Below are positions 13,302 to 27,223 of a stretch of 64,000 bases of DNA, one piece after another. Position 1 is the stretch's first letter. Every line of letters starts with the position of its first letter. The position numbers and the translations under genes were made by a program. This DNA is from Baylisascaris procyonis (lineage: Eukaryota; Nematoda; Chromadorea; Rhabditida; Ascarididae): contig JAZARR010000197.1 in assembly GCA_037389465.1 (NCBI GenBank), forward strand, positions 8,085,501 through 8,149,500, read 5' to 3'. Under the pieces are notes generated by a model that had not been told where the DNA came from, did not search any database, and saw only the letters and a program-made list of their open reading frames with translations.

Positions 13302-16300
13302 CGTAGTGCAACAATAAGACACTAAAACCTCTATTTGAAAGCCTTCAAGAAGCATATGCTTCATTAGTCAATCTATTCGGTTCATATTGAATTGAAATTT
13401 GCAAACTAGACATTTTAAAATTTAATTAAGCACAATATAAAAGCGTTAAATAAAAATTGCACATTACCATCGCCGGATTTATTTGCAACAGTGGAAGGAA
13501 GAAACGAGTCGTTAGCCGCACTTAATTTTGCAGCATCCGCTCGCCTACTCATCACGCTCGCATTCAATTCGAATAACGAAGCGCTTTTAGTATCTATAAA
13601 AATTTTTGCAGAAACTAATTACATCGATGTCACGTCTATGCGCCCACCTATCTGTCATATAGTTGCAACGTACAAGCTATAAAAGTTACAGTAATTATAT
13701 TTTATAAGCTGCATAGCAAGCGATTTCCTAGTCGCAATTTAACTATGATTCATGACGTTGTTTCGGTATTATTTCCCATTGAAGATCACATAAAATTTTT
13801 CACAAATATTTTTTTTATTTTGAGAAAAAAAATTAATTTTAAAAAAATAAAATTTTTCTCGCAAAAATCGACTCTGGTGGTATAAATTGCAAAAGCTATA
13901 TCATTCCAGCCTCAATGATAAGCTCTATCAGTTGTCTGGTGGTTAGCGTTTTCAGACACAGCCCACTAAGTCCACTCCTCCCTTGGCTTCCACTTCTCTT
14001 TTTTTCTTATAGATAAAATCTCTGGATTTGAAGAAACCATTGCCTATGATCCAATTGTGTCAGTATTAAATCCCTTTTCTTTTATTATAAGTTTCCAACA
14101 ATTTCCCTGTGGATGTCAAGTTGAAGAATGCTCAACGCCGATCGCTAAAAGCGTTTCAACACCAATTCCGCTCATTTATGGCGTATAAAGCAACCAGCTG
14201 GTTGGCAGCTGTGCTAACACCCATATGCACATCTCGTGGCATCAGAATATACATTCTATCTATATGGATAATTTTTTTTCGAGCACCTAACAAACATCTT
14301 CCATTAATATTCATTTATTTGTATTCACAGAATTGGAAAACACCACCAGAAGGAAAAAACTTTAGTTATCATTCGCAAAGAATTCAGCAATAACTGGGCA
14401 ATAGGGGAAATTCTAGTATGAATGCAGGTTTGCGTGATAGAAAATTCTTTTTTTTTTTAAATTTTTGCACAACTCTTTGAAACATGACGATTTTTTTTGT
14501 TTCAATTTTACAGTCAAAATATTCTGATAAACGTCGGAAATATTTTTTCACAATATGAGACGATCGCAAAAAGTTTTTTTAAGAATTGAAATTTCAAAAG
14601 TTTTCTCCCTTCATAAGTGATAGAACTACCTATAAAAGCGGGGAAAAAAGGTGATAAGAAAGCTGATATTGGGGGACTTTCTGAAAGTTTTAGATCGCTT
14701 TTTTTTTTCAAATTTCATTCCCTCATAAGAAAAGAAACTATAAACAGTAAAATAGCAGTTAAAGCTGAGGGGAAAGTATATCCCCAATTTGGAGATTTGG
14801 CACTGTGTTCGAAAAAAATTACGGCGCAAAATTTTTCAGCTGATACCAATTTTCAGTCTAAATCTGATCTAAAATTTGTGAGCAAAAAATGACAAAAAAT
14901 AAAATTCACATGTTCTTGGGAATATTTCAAAATAAAGATTTTCGAAATTCCCTTTCAACACGAAGATCAGCCCCAATCTCAAGTTCTCGAAATAAGGGCC
15001 GATGCCTAAGAAATGGCGTTCATAAATAGGAATTGCACGATGACTTATGGGTAAAACAAAATTAAATTGTAAACTACAACTTTACGGCAATTCGTAAAAT
15101 TCAACGGAATATTTAGTTATAACTTGGATTCTGCAAAATCATAGAGAATTCGATACCATTTTTGCAACTTTTATCGGTGCTCAATGCAATAAATCCTTAA
15201 CGAAGGTGTATTTCACGATTTCATTGAGTTCAATGCAATCAATTTCAACAATTGCTAACCGATTCAGTCCACTGCCTACGTTATGTGCTGAATATGATTC
15301 ATTATGTATCGATCCGACCCCACTCCCCATAGTTGTAAGCACGGGAATTCGAGTCTGGGGTAAACAGAAGATGGCATGAGATTACTGCTTAAAGCAACCT
15401 CAGCCTTGCAGAGTATGATTTGTTTAAAAATAAATTCAGTATGAATTCATATACGAATTTTCTGATAAATTTCGATTTAATAGCAAACGAAAGAATATGC
15501 AAAGATGAATACAATATATGCTTTCATGAATGCAAAATACGCTTTCATGTTTCAAGCCAACAGACCCACCGGATGCATAAATAGACATAGACAAAACCAA
15601 TAGCAAAAGGCTTAGACATTTATCATTCTTCGAAACCAACCGTCGGCATAAATTATCGACAAAATTATTTTTGTTCGCCATCAAAAGCGCAAATTTTGTA
15701 GATGAAAATAAGCCGAGTGCTCTTATATGAATATCTTATCGAGGAAAAAAAGATAAATAGGAATGAAATTTGATTTTCAAGATACTCTATGATAGAGACT
15801 ACATGCATTAGCTAAAATCTTCATAGATTTTTTTTGAGTTAAAGCTGAAGCTAAAGATAAACGCATAAGCAGTCACATGAGATGAGGATGAGAGAGAAAA
15901 ATTTCGCATGGGAAAAAAACGCCTTAGAAATATTCACTTTTAGGTTTATTGCAATTGACCAAGTATAGCATAGTTCTTTTCTTCAGAAACAGCTGATACT
16001 TTATCAATGACCCCTCCACCACCTCCACCTTCCATCCCAAAGAAAGAAGGATGCCAGTGACACTATTTTTTTTTGAAGATATTTTTGTGCAAGCTAAACT
16101 GCACCTTAATTTGCAACGAACCATGAAAATTATAAATATTCATGTAAATAGTGATGAACGGTTTATGTGCATCAATATTTTTTCCTGTGCAGTTACCCTA
16201 TGCTTTTATGCTCTTCTTCAACCACAGAAAGATGACCATCTTATTATGTTCAACCGATCATAACCTAGCAAGTATGGCCTTCATTTTTTTCTCTCATCGA

Positions 16301-17219
16301 GTAGATAATTAAGGCACCCACCAATGGAGCTCTTGAGAGTCGCATTCTCTACCATTTTTCCACCATTACCCATCTATCGCCTAAGGTTTCAATCAAACGG
16401 TGAACTGGCAAGCAGTGGATGGAAAATGAAAAGGTTTTACCAATTGAAGCAGTCGAGTTCAGCAGGATGTTGCAAGATGACGATTCTTTGACAGCTAGTG
16501 ACCATTTTGCACTCACATAATCATAACGGTCCTCTTTAGCAATTGGAAACTCAAATGCAAATGGTATTTGAGGGGTCTTACGATGCCTTCATGAAAGGTT
16601 TCTTTAAATGTAATGTGGATTCGATTTCATGCGAGATAACCATTCCAGCTCCTCGTACCCATGCCTGGTCAAAAGCGTCACAGGTTTTATGCTTCAAAAG
16701 CTTAATCCAAAGAGCCCATCGATCGATTGTTTAACGCCGACAAATATGAACAAACAAACCAACCGGCTCTCCCCATTCAATATCAACGAAGTTAAACAGT
16801 TCGTTGTGGTGTAAGCTCTCGACTGGGAAAACCTGTGGCGCAAATGACCATAGGGAGATAACTCACTAGAGATCCACAAGCATAGAAGCATCTACAATGC
16901 CGTTTTATTTCAGCAAGCAGGTGTAAGATAATACCGGTGATGCGATAAATGAAGAGAATGTGATGATTAGATGAGATGGCACGTGAATGCGCGAATAAGT
17001 GACAGCCGGGGGGAGGAAAGGAAGAAGCGTCAGCCCGTCGTCGCGTTGGGTATAATTGCGTATGGGCGTGCTGCGCTCCAATAGGCTGCTATGCCGTGTG
17101 CCTCTCATTCCTGCGCGTTAATTAATCGCACGGCTTCCCATATTGGAGACAGCAAGAGTGTATATATCGCCGGGGCTGCCACATATATCGGCTTCGCAAT
17201 TATTCCTCGTTGATCAACC

Positions 17220-17460
17220 AAGAAAATCTCCCTTATTTCCTTCGCAATATCCTCTCATCCTCTTTGTTTCTTTAGTACTTCCTTCTACTTCATTTGCTTC
17301 CTTTGCACTATCCTTCATCCTTTCTGTTTCCTCTGCTCCATCCTCTACCTCTTTTATTTCCACTTCATTAACCCCCACTCTTTACGCTTTCTTCACACTA
17401 TTCTTCACCCTCTCTGTCTCCACTGCACTACCGTTCACTTTTTTTTTGTTTCCTTTGCAT
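17220..17460 (+). repeat. Degenerate pyrimidine-rich minisatellite
   Basis: About 240 bases on the plus strand consist almost wholly of C and T in recurring phrases such as TCCTCTTTGTTTC, TCCTTTCTGTTTCCTCTG and ACCCTCTCTGTCTCCACTG, with an imperfect period of about 60-70 bases. It lies inside a 186-codon plus-strand open frame (17143-17703), whose Ser/Phe/Leu-rich middle (FILSVSSAPSSTSF and similar) is simply this repeat translated. I regard the frame as a by-product of the repeat. Confidence 0.6.
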
Positions 17461-18300
17461 TTTTGCAATAAGTTTTTTTTTTTCTGCAAAATTTCAATAA
17501 GTCTCCTTGGAAGAACAAAACATTTGAAAAGAAAAAGACCTGAAAAGTCTTTCGAAACTCAACAGGCATCGCTTGAAACGCTCAACAATGAGCAATATGG
17601 ATGGCGTCATTCACTTCGAAAAAGAATATTGCAAGAAAAGTGCACAGGAAATTCTGCTCGTCGTTTCCCTTTTCCAACATCTAAAAACTCGCAAACAACT
17701 TGAGATATTTAAAGGAAAAAAAAGAGCAAGTTGAAAATCTTCGCTCTCATTGTAACTAAAATTTTTAAATGTGCATTTTCATCGATATAAGACAAATATA
17801 GCAATGCAATCCGAAATAACCTATATGCTTATCCATTCAGCATAACCCAATAACAATTAACAAACATTACATCATATTTCTATTTCAAATAAACTGCACA
17901 CATAAATGAACAGGTCATTTGCAGCAATACCTCCTCATCATCGGCTGTCTGCATTGAAGGAACATTCATTGAGGAAGTAACGTGAGCTAATGCTAAGAGA
18001 AGGCAATCGCCTCGAAAGTAAAGTATTTGAGTAGTTACGGTAAGTATAGGCAATTGACACCTAAGAAGTGACCGTAAATGATTAAGGATAGCTATTGTCT
18101 ACAAAGCTCACGATTAGCAATTTTATATTAATCGAAATAATGAATCGATAACTCCAATGAAGTATAACTCATTTCTCAACGATAAGAAACGTCAGAGATG
18201 TTAGACAAACCACTCAACGATTGTCATAATCGGAAAGCTTATTGGCAATAATTTCACCTTATTAACTATAAATTGACGTCAATAACTTGTCATTGTCATT

Positions 18301-18398
18301 CATAGCAATATAAGAAGCTGTCAGCATATTCATAAGAATATAACAAGCTGTCAGCATATTCATAAGAATATAACAAGCTGTCAGCATATTCATAAGAA
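18301..18398 (+). repeat. 30-bp tandem repeat, about 3.3 copies
   Basis: The phrase AACAAGCTGTCAGCATATTC recurs at 30-base spacing. The second and third units are identical and the first differs at three positions; a partial fourth ends at 18398. Confidence 0.9.
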
Positions 18399-20491
18399 AT
18401 TCACGATGACGATGACGTGACAATATAATGTAACTCGAGATGATTGTCGTTATTCATTAAACAATAATATTTTATTCTATAAAATATTTGGATTCATACG
18501 AAAAAAAAATGTAATTCGTTATTTTCCTCACTTGGTAATTTCAATTAATCTGATTTCCCTATTCCTCTCCCCCATATGCTTCAATATTACTTACTTTTCT
18601 AGTTCATTTCGATTAGCTATCGTCTAGGTTAAGTTAGAAAAAATCATCTTATAACATCAAGTAATATTTTTATTTCATAGTTATATAGCAACATATAGCA
18701 TTTACATTTTATCGTCTAATAAATTCTTTTATAGTAGTAAATTAATGGGGAAAGCATCCAAGTGAATGTTATAGAATTTTGATAGAATATTATTTTCCTC
18801 CAAAAGTTGATTAATTTTTAAAGTATACTTCATCATAAAACATGATGAAATAGAAAATAATGAGAGTTTGAAACGGAAATTTCATAATGCAATTGGCAAT
18901 TTTCGATTCGCATCACATTTCATCGCCTCATTTATCTTCGACTATTTTCGTGTCTAAATTCATTCAACAATAAGTGTTACAGTAATCATCAACTACCGTA
19001 TGAGAGGGCTCAATGATCCCACAACGAAATTAGCCGCTCGTTGGACAAGTGCATTTAGAAGTCACTAAATATATAATAGCATCAAGAATTGCAACTCTAA
19101 TGTTAGCATTTAACGATTTGCATATCATTTGTGTTATTTAAGGCGAGTGCAATTGACATAAGCGATGTTGCAACTATAGAAACTATGTTACAATTATGCA
19201 ACTATAGAAATTACACATCAAATATTCTATGCTTGATCGTTTCCTCATTACGACAGCCTCAACGAGCAATACGAGAAAAAGCCGGCATCTGCCTGCACAG
19301 AAAATCATTATGTATCCGGTTTTCAGTTTCATCGCCATCGTTTTGAAAATTTATTTTTTTTCTTTGTTAAGGTATGCAAACATAGTTTTTCTTTGTTCCC
19401 AATGCACCTGCGCTTTTCCTTGTGATCCTCAATTATTTGAATGATATAGCCATTTCCGGTACAAATTAGGATGCACCAAATCCACATTGGAATTCATCAC
19501 CAGAACAAAGATCATAATATTCTTTTTGAATTGTTGCATTAGTTTAAGGACAATTTTTATCAGTATATGCGGAATTGCCATTCCGTTGTGTTTCTTTAAT
19601 GCCGCATTTGCAGAACGCATGGCAATGACAAAGTATCTATGAGTGTGTCTATATATGTGTTTATATGTTTGCCTATTCGGTGGATAATTTCAACTCGTGA
19701 ATCATTGATGCTAGAGCAACGAAATCTATTCCGCATGATGCACATTGCTTGCGTCATAAAACAACTTTTTTTGGACTAAGTTTCAAGAACACATTCACAA
19801 GGGATTACAAACACTTAATGATGTCAACATTCCTGTCTGTATTTGACAACCGGCTGCAACAGTTGGCCGCAAAGAAACCTTTAGAAAAGATTAGTCGTCA
19901 GTTGCAATTAGAAAATATCATTCGTATTTTTTTGTTATTACTTGTTGGTAATTGATGGAATTGAACAACGGATTGCGAAAGCACATATCGTGCCAGTTTT
20001 GCTGGCGCGTTTCACCGCTCGTTCCATTCTCCATTTTGCAATCGCATAGTGAGTCTCCGATTATAGATGTGCCATCGGTATGTGCGCACTAATGAATGTG
20101 AAATGCCATCAAATGTGGACACTTTAAATTAGCTTTCGACTTTCTTCCTCAAACGTTTAAATTAGCATTTCGTTTCGCTCTTTTGACATTCGTATGGTAA
20201 ATGAGCGAAGTTGGCGCCGTTATCGACATGAATGCTCTAAACTAGAGCGAAATTCATCGATGAAATAATCGAAGAATGCAAAACGTCAACAAATGTGAAT
20301 CGCTATTTTTCGCGCTAACCACTACAAAATATTATTAAGCGGACAGTAATACATTTCATTCTATACAATTATGTCAACGTTATCAGTTCTGACAGCTTTG
20401 AGAGGTCTGAAGCTATTAAAATCCAGAAGTAAATTAACCTCAATGCAAATAGACTGAGATGAGTCTCACTAACCACTCTAAAGCTATATAC

Positions 20492-20497
<6 letters not shown>

Positions 20498-20575
<78 letters not shown>
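20498..20575. repeat. (TA)n microsatellite
   Basis: About 39 uninterrupted TA units. The Tyr/Ile open frame reading through it is an artefact. Confidence 0.97.
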
Positions 20576-20578
<3 letters not shown>

Positions 20579-21861
20579 GATCAAATCTAACTGCTCACAG
20601 TCGAGATATCTACGACCACCTGTAACTCCTCCAACTGTAATTCTTCTATCCAATATAGTTACTTTTCTTCAAAATACTGTGAAAAGCTTACACCGAAAAA
20701 TGACTAAACGAAGTCGTCACCCGGGCATGTTTTCGATTGCGCGAAAGCATTTTTTTTTCACATAGTTAACGTATTTATTCCTAAATGAACGAGAAAATGT
20801 GAAAAATCCGTCTTGGATTATAAACCTAATCCAGAAAATTATTAAGCCTAAAACCCTACAATTTCACCATTAGAGTTTAGGCGATGGCTATGCCTAAGAA
20901 AACAGCACTCACAATCATCGATAGAGTTCGTTAGGTCGGATTATCGAATTGAATATTCACGCTATCAAGCTCCTCAAACTTTTAACCAGCAAAATTTTAT
21001 ACATACCTGGAATGGTTCAGCGATTTTGATATCACTATATTGGAAAACAGCTGATGTACCGAGCTTGAATTTGTGAATGCTGGCATGTATTGAAACATGG
21101 AAGAGGTAACTAAGTGGGGAAAAGCGGAAAGGGAACGAAGAGGGGAGGCAAGCAATGAAAAAAAAATGGAATTTTTTGGGGAAAAACAAGGGGATTACAT
21201 TGTAAAGTGAGAAAATCCCGCCATCTTCTCAAAAAAAAAAAGAAATATAGTCTTTCAGAGTAAAACTCATCAAAATTTGAGAAATTTCATTTTTCAGTTG
21301 TAAAAATTTTCAGTTATCGGAATTTTAACTTTTTAAAGTAGTTTTGATTTCGTCAGCATCTCTTCCTCGCCCTATTCGATTGGCCAAAAAGAGTCACTTG
21401 AAAATTTTGAATGTCAAATAGCAAATTATCCATCCTCCAAATTTATAGCTCCCCCCTCCTCATCAATTTGAGCATCTAGTGAAACATTCTCAGTAAGCGT
21501 TCAGAAAACGCCACCACCCATCAAGCAATAGAAAATGAAATCTGAACAACTCCCGCAAGAAAATGCGACTTAAATACAGCATTAATATCAATAGATATAA
21601 AGCGAGAACAAAAAACAATGTTTACACTGTTGAATGTGTATTCAAAAACTGTATCATTTAAATGCACATAACATAGATGTGTATTAAACACTAAACAAAT
21701 GAACACATATCTATCTCTAGAGGAAATATTTTAATAAATATTTTTTGATTCAAAAATAGACATTCAACTTAGTAAGAATTCAAAAAAAAACGAACTGCTA
21801 TAGATACAGCAACAGATTGAACTCAGCTAAAAAGTAGACAGAGAAGTAACTCTTCGTTTAC

Positions 21862-21933
21862 GAAAACTACCGTAAACATTTGAAAAATACGAAAAATTAC
21901 CGTAATCAGGTGTTTACCGTAATTGTAGTTTTC
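21862..21933. other. Interrupted inverted repeat with TACCGTAA motifs
   Basis: GAAAACTAC pairs with GTAGTTTTC at the two ends, and GTAAACA pairs with TGTTTAC inside. CCGTAA recurs three times within 55 bases. Confidence 0.65.
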
Positions 21934-23128
21934 ATAAAACTATTAGAGACGGAAAAATAAACTTCTCATACCTTAAAATATTTAGTAATCTTGAAAAGCT
22001 ACAAAAAAAATCGCATCCTGGAAAATAGTGTAGGAAATAATTTCCGGAACCTGAAATATCCGTATAAAGCCACGTGTTGGTGAACATTGGTCTATCAATA
22101 TCAAGTACTGTCGCCTTAAACTTATTGAATCGAAAGCCCTCTATCAACAGACATGAGGTTACCAAAATTAATACATTTCATCACTGAAATGCTACTCAAA
22201 CTTGAAATAAAACATAGATGAGGTCAAACTTCAAGTTCTACTTCAGGCTACAAATCAAAATTTTGCGTATAAATGATGCATACTGGAAACATTAGATCAA
22301 TTGACGGTTACCGTAGAATGATAAAATGATGAATTAGTATGAGAGTGGGGGAAGTGTGTTTGCTCGCAAAAGCGTTGCACTTGAGCTCTCTCATTTATGA
22401 AGGCTTCACAGTGGATAAACAAAGGCAACGTAATTGAATCGCGAGATGCGCTCCCACATGAGAATGCAATGAACGTCACACAGATGCACATCACTGCACA
22501 CATACACACACACGCACGCACAGACGGACATAATGTACATATAAACTCACATACACGAATGCATATGTGCACACAGACAGACATACGCAGACACAGACAA
22601 ACACAGTGACGATCAATTATGGGGATACCTTAAAGAGCTTCTATGAAATAATGAATGCACTTGCATAATACTGTGTTCTGGATCATGGAACTATAATTTT
22701 GTATCGCTCAAATAAATCCCTTAAACTACAATCCTCAAGATTCCAGAAGAATTTCTTGCATCAATTCTCGAATAATCGTTTCCAGAACAAATCCCAACAG
22801 AACTGATACATACAGTAAGCGATTCATAAGCCTCTATATAAGAGAAATCAGGCCATTAAATCAGCGCTGTATGAAAACGATAATTATTACGCTAATGTCA
22901 AATTCCAGCAGCATAACAATAAATGTTAATTCATAGACTCATTCAGCATCCTCTACCCCACCTTCCCCTTATCCCCAAATCGAAATCCCCGCTTTCCTAG
23001 AACTCTTATTGCCTAGAAACTTTCCCGCATGCGTTGACGTTTACAGTTCTTATGTCTATTGATGTAATTGACGAACAATTAGTTCTGGCACCTACATATA
23101 GGTATGGGTCTATCTGGCCTTTATCTAT

Positions 23129-23159
23129 AAATCGAGATCACGATCGTCAATCTCGATTT
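23129..23159. other. Nested palindrome
   Basis: The arms AAATCGAGAT (23129-23138) and ATCTCGATTT (23150-23159) are perfect 10-bp complements. The loop itself contains the 8-bp palindrome ACGATCGT. Confidence 0.75.
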
Positions 23160-23828
23160 CCAACTAAATGGTGGAAAAGAGCAAGCCGTCTCGGCGACGA
23201 CAACAACTCAATCTTCATGTGACAAGTCATCGAATGCAGATATAAAAGACTACGATAAACGCAATCATAGATGCATTATTTTTAAATTGTTTAGTCTCAT
23301 TTCGTTCTCATATATTCCCTTGTCATTATCTCGTATCTCAAAAATGTCACATAAAAATGACGTCAATTTTTTTAAACAATTTTATACTTTCATACAAAAT
23401 GATCGATATTGTTGTAATCAAATATGCAACTAGTACTAATCTATACCACCGTAATCATGTAAACAATCATTTCAAGACCAATTAGACATGTTGTCTGCTT
23501 CTAATATAATACAGCATCAAAAATAAATGCCAATTAGTAAGCGATCTTATCAAATTATAGGATATTTGTCATTCCCTCGAAGCGTTGAGAAGTATCATGA
23601 ACAGCTCTGCTTGCTCGAACAGTGGATACCTTTAAAATGGCAATCAAAAAAGCGCAAATTGCGTTTTTTAATTTCACCATATTTGCTCAAAATGAGCACT
23701 TATACCTTTTGTTTTACATGCGTCGGTTACTCTTCAATTAGTGAGAGAAATAACATTTTTATTAAAAATTGGCTAATTCTTTCACATCGGTGATATATTA
23801 CAACAGGCAAAAAAGTTTTTTTTTTGGA

Positions 23829-23840
23829 GGGGGGGGGGGG
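23829..23840 (+). repeat. Poly-G run, 12 bases
   Basis: G homopolymer directly after a T run and GGA. Confidence 0.95.
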
Positions 23841-25368
23841 ATAATACTTCGAAATGTTTTGCTAAAAAAGGAAAGTATTCATACTGCTAAGACCAGTCGC
23901 TAATAGCTTTAAAAAATTGTATGAGTAGAAAAAAAAAGCATTTATATTATTCCAATCTCATTATCGCATCAATGATGGTATAAAAATGTGCTAAATGTAA
24001 TGTTATCAATATAACACTATATATTACTAGTAGTAAAATAATGTTTCATGTTATTTCATAACTTCTTATATAAGAAAAGTATGTGTTATAGATAGCATAA
24101 ATGTGTTATAATAATGCCCAATTTCTAGCACTTGAGTTAATTAAACGACACTCATAATAGGCCTCACTAACAGCAAAATTTGTAACTTTACGAAGTGAAT
24201 AGATTCGGAATTTTCATAAGACAGACAACTATGAGCACGACAATGCATAAAAGTAACGCTGAAACTAAGGAAGTTGTCACTGAATGATGATGGACATACT
24301 CCTCGTAAATGAAATCACAACGATTCACCTATCGGGTTCACCATCAACAACAATAAAATCTGAATGATTCTGATGAATTCATTATATGCTGCCTATCATG
24401 TATTTGCATAACTCGGGGATTATGTGAAAAAAAAAATTGAACTAAAATGTAAGAAATTTTCATATTTGGTGTAAATAGCTGTAATAAAGTACTCTGTAGT
24501 CATGGTATAGTTCGCGTTTTCGTATTCAAATAATTCTCAAACGCTGCATTTTTTTTAAAATTCTTCATCAATTATTGTCGTATATAAAACATTAAATAGA
24601 ATAAGACTCAACAAAATTCGAACTGAATGAAATGTAAAAATGTTCTTAACAATAAAATACAACTGATATAGTCGAAAATGATATAAATGTGATTTCTTCT
24701 ATGTCATTCTAGCTGCTAATGTTGTCAACGAGGAGGGAATACTAATGAGTATTCACGACATATCATATTACTAACGGATCGACGAATCACTGCAACAAAA
24801 ATCATTGCCAGAATTTCGCATTCATATCGAACATTATTCACTATAGAAATTTTAGAATCATTTATCGAATATTCGCGTCGAACATTTTTATTTCCAAAAT
24901 TATTTATGTAAAAAATTTCAATTATGCGGAAATTTTTCGGTTAATCTAAATGATAATTGAAAAAAAAAAAAATCTTTGCAAAATATTCACTCAAATTTCT
25001 TCAATTTCTATTAACCAGTTTATTTTATAGCTTCCAAAATATCTACGCATCGTCTAGGTATTATTCTAAGTATGAAAAAAAACAACATTAATATTTAAGA
25101 GTCCTCCAGATATTGCTCTCTTTGAGCCTTAATGCACAGACAGCGAACCTCGTGCTTTATGTCTACAAATATGTAGCTGTAGGCAATTCCATAAGCGTAG
25201 CTATTGTCCCATGAACGAACTAAGCAATTACGAGTTACCAGCTTTAGAAACTTTCTTCATATCATTGTAGATAAAAAATTGCGCGATATTTACTAACAGG
25301 TGCAAGCAGTATGGGAAATATATAGTTATATATAGTACAGAAATATACTCTATCTTATGCCTGTATAC

Positions 25369-25370
<2 letters not shown>

Positions 25371-25433
<63 letters not shown>
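25371..25433. repeat. (TA)n microsatellite
   Basis: About 31 uninterrupted TA units. Confidence 0.97.
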
Positions 25434-25435
<2 letters not shown>

Positions 25436-27197
25436 AAAAGGAAATGCAAAATTTAATGTGAAATGAATACTTAATGACGTTCTATATATTCGGAAGAATA
25501 GAAATGAAGAGAAATAATTCGCTAAACAATTGAACGAAAATGTCTTCGCAGGAGGTGAGCGAAAGATAAATAAACTTTATAATTATTATTATGGAACAAG
25601 AAAAGTGGAATAGTTGATTGCGATAGTTATATTTAATACACTTTTTCGATTTAATATTAAAAATTCATAAATTTTTCATTTGAAAGATTATAATTTCTTT
25701 AAAGATATTGTTAGGTTTGAAATTTTCGAAGATTTTCAACATCCTCATGTTTGGAAAATTTTCAAGAAGGAAACGACATACAAATTGACCGAAAATTCTT
25801 AAACGGTGTGAAAAAAATTTTATGAAAGAGCGGCATGACTGAGAGTAATATTTGAAAAGAAAACGAGGAGGAAGCATTCTCACCTTCCAAAATCTTTTCC
25901 TTATCAAATCAATTAATTAGCTTTTCATTAAAGATGCGATCAACGTATGATGACCCATTAAACAGAATGCATAGCGGAAAAAAACGACGAGATGCTACTT
26001 TAAAAAAATTTAGTCGAGATTTTTTTTTGTACCTAATACGAAAAAGTTATGAGCTTTTAGCTAGCTGTAAATTTTATAAGTAAAAGATATATGAAGTTGA
26101 AGATAGAGAGATTAAAGTGAAAAGTTCTACGAAATATTTAAATAAGTGAAAAAAATGGAGTATTTTCCAGGAGATCGTTCCGTAGAAACTTATTTTCAAA
26201 CTCAGAAAAAAAATTTATAAGAAAATAATTAGCTTTAAGTTCTAAGCAAGCATGGAATCAGCGTAGCAGTTTCCTTTGGGATTTCTAAAGAAGAGGAATG
26301 TCGTGGCTTTCTATTCTTTGAAAAAGTGAATTTTCAACACTCATTTTTTTCCACCTCTCATCTATTGGAAACGAGTATGAAATATTTAGTACAAGTGGTA
26401 TTGAATGAAAATCACTCATTATGTAAGTAGTTCAGTTTCAGAGCAAGTTGAAGATGAATAGTGAATAAATGGTTGTTGAAATTTCCCATTTGAATATTAG
26501 CTCTCATGACCTGCAGCATTCAGTGACACTACTATTTAAAAAATCTGTCTAATGAATGATTTTTATGAATTGAAAATAATCTAATAGCATTATTCAACAG
26601 ATTTCTTAAATTATAGCAGACGATTTATTTTTTCATTGATAATGAAAATAAAGATGTGTTGATTAGTTATTTATTAATATTTGTTTTTTAAAAAAATAGA
26701 AGAATTTTTTACGAAAACATTCTCATCTATTCGTAATATAAAATGTTGAAAAAAAATTTTTTTGAATAAATTTCACGTAAAAGAATAAAATAAAAATGTT
26801 TAGAAAAAGAGAAAGAAAAATTTTACAAAAACGTGGATGCTTTTCATGGTCGAATAATGGTAACACAGCTAACAATGCAATATCCGCTAATAATGTGAAA
26901 ATGGAATACGTTCAGCAATCAATGAAGATTTTTTGCGGAATTTTTCGTTCAGGCGAAACGCTCAGAAATTTGCATTTTCGAGGAGAAATATGGAAATTGA
27001 GAGACGTTTCTTAGTTTAGAAATTAAAAATAAAAAGTCTGCAATGGTGTAATTGAGAAATAGATGTTAGAAAATTTTTTAAAAAATAATTAAAAAAACAA
27101 TTAATTTAAATAATAATCAATTGTGCAATATTCTCAAGAAATATTAAAATGATACATATAGCATTAGTGCAATATCATTTCAAATACTCATTCCATT

Positions 27198-27223
27198 AAA
27201 AAAAAAAAAAAAAAAAAAAAAAA
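27198..27223 (+). repeat. Poly-A tract, 26 bases
   Basis: An uninterrupted A run. No retroposed gene is recognisable immediately upstream and no target-site duplication stands out. Confidence 0.95.

Larger units (their letters stand above)
9101..17000. other. No gene recognised: AT-rich DNA with repeats
   Basis: It contains the CCGGTTAATAT repeats at 9317, the (GA)n tract at 12432, a C/T-rich patch at about 12720-12820, and the TGTCGGCAGACA cluster at 13192. Open frames are short, and none resembles a protein family I know. Confidence 0.5.

Noticed and set aside
15325..15360. GAATTCGAGTC resembling the T-loop of a tRNA
   Set aside because: The flanking bases do not form the required 5-bp T stem, and no A box lies at the right distance.
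17143..17703. 186-codon plus-strand open frame, longest in the window
   Set aside because: Its core is a translated pyrimidine-rich repeat, and the flanks show no recognisable domain. Ser/Phe/Leu content follows from the C/T composition.
20369..20653. Open frames with long Tyr-Ile runs (also at 25228-25449 and 49288-49512)
   Set aside because: They are translations of (TA)n microsatellites.
21003..21070. Possible minus-strand exon (SAVFQYSDIKIAEPFQ) with donor CCAG|GTATGT
   Set aside because: VFQYSD loosely recalls RRM2 of PTB (LLQYAD), but the surrounding residues do not match an RRM, and the upstream acceptor choice is ambiguous.
27198..27223. 26-A run as the tail of a retroposed element
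   Set aside because: No recognisable element, target-site duplication or coding remnant precedes it on the plus strand.
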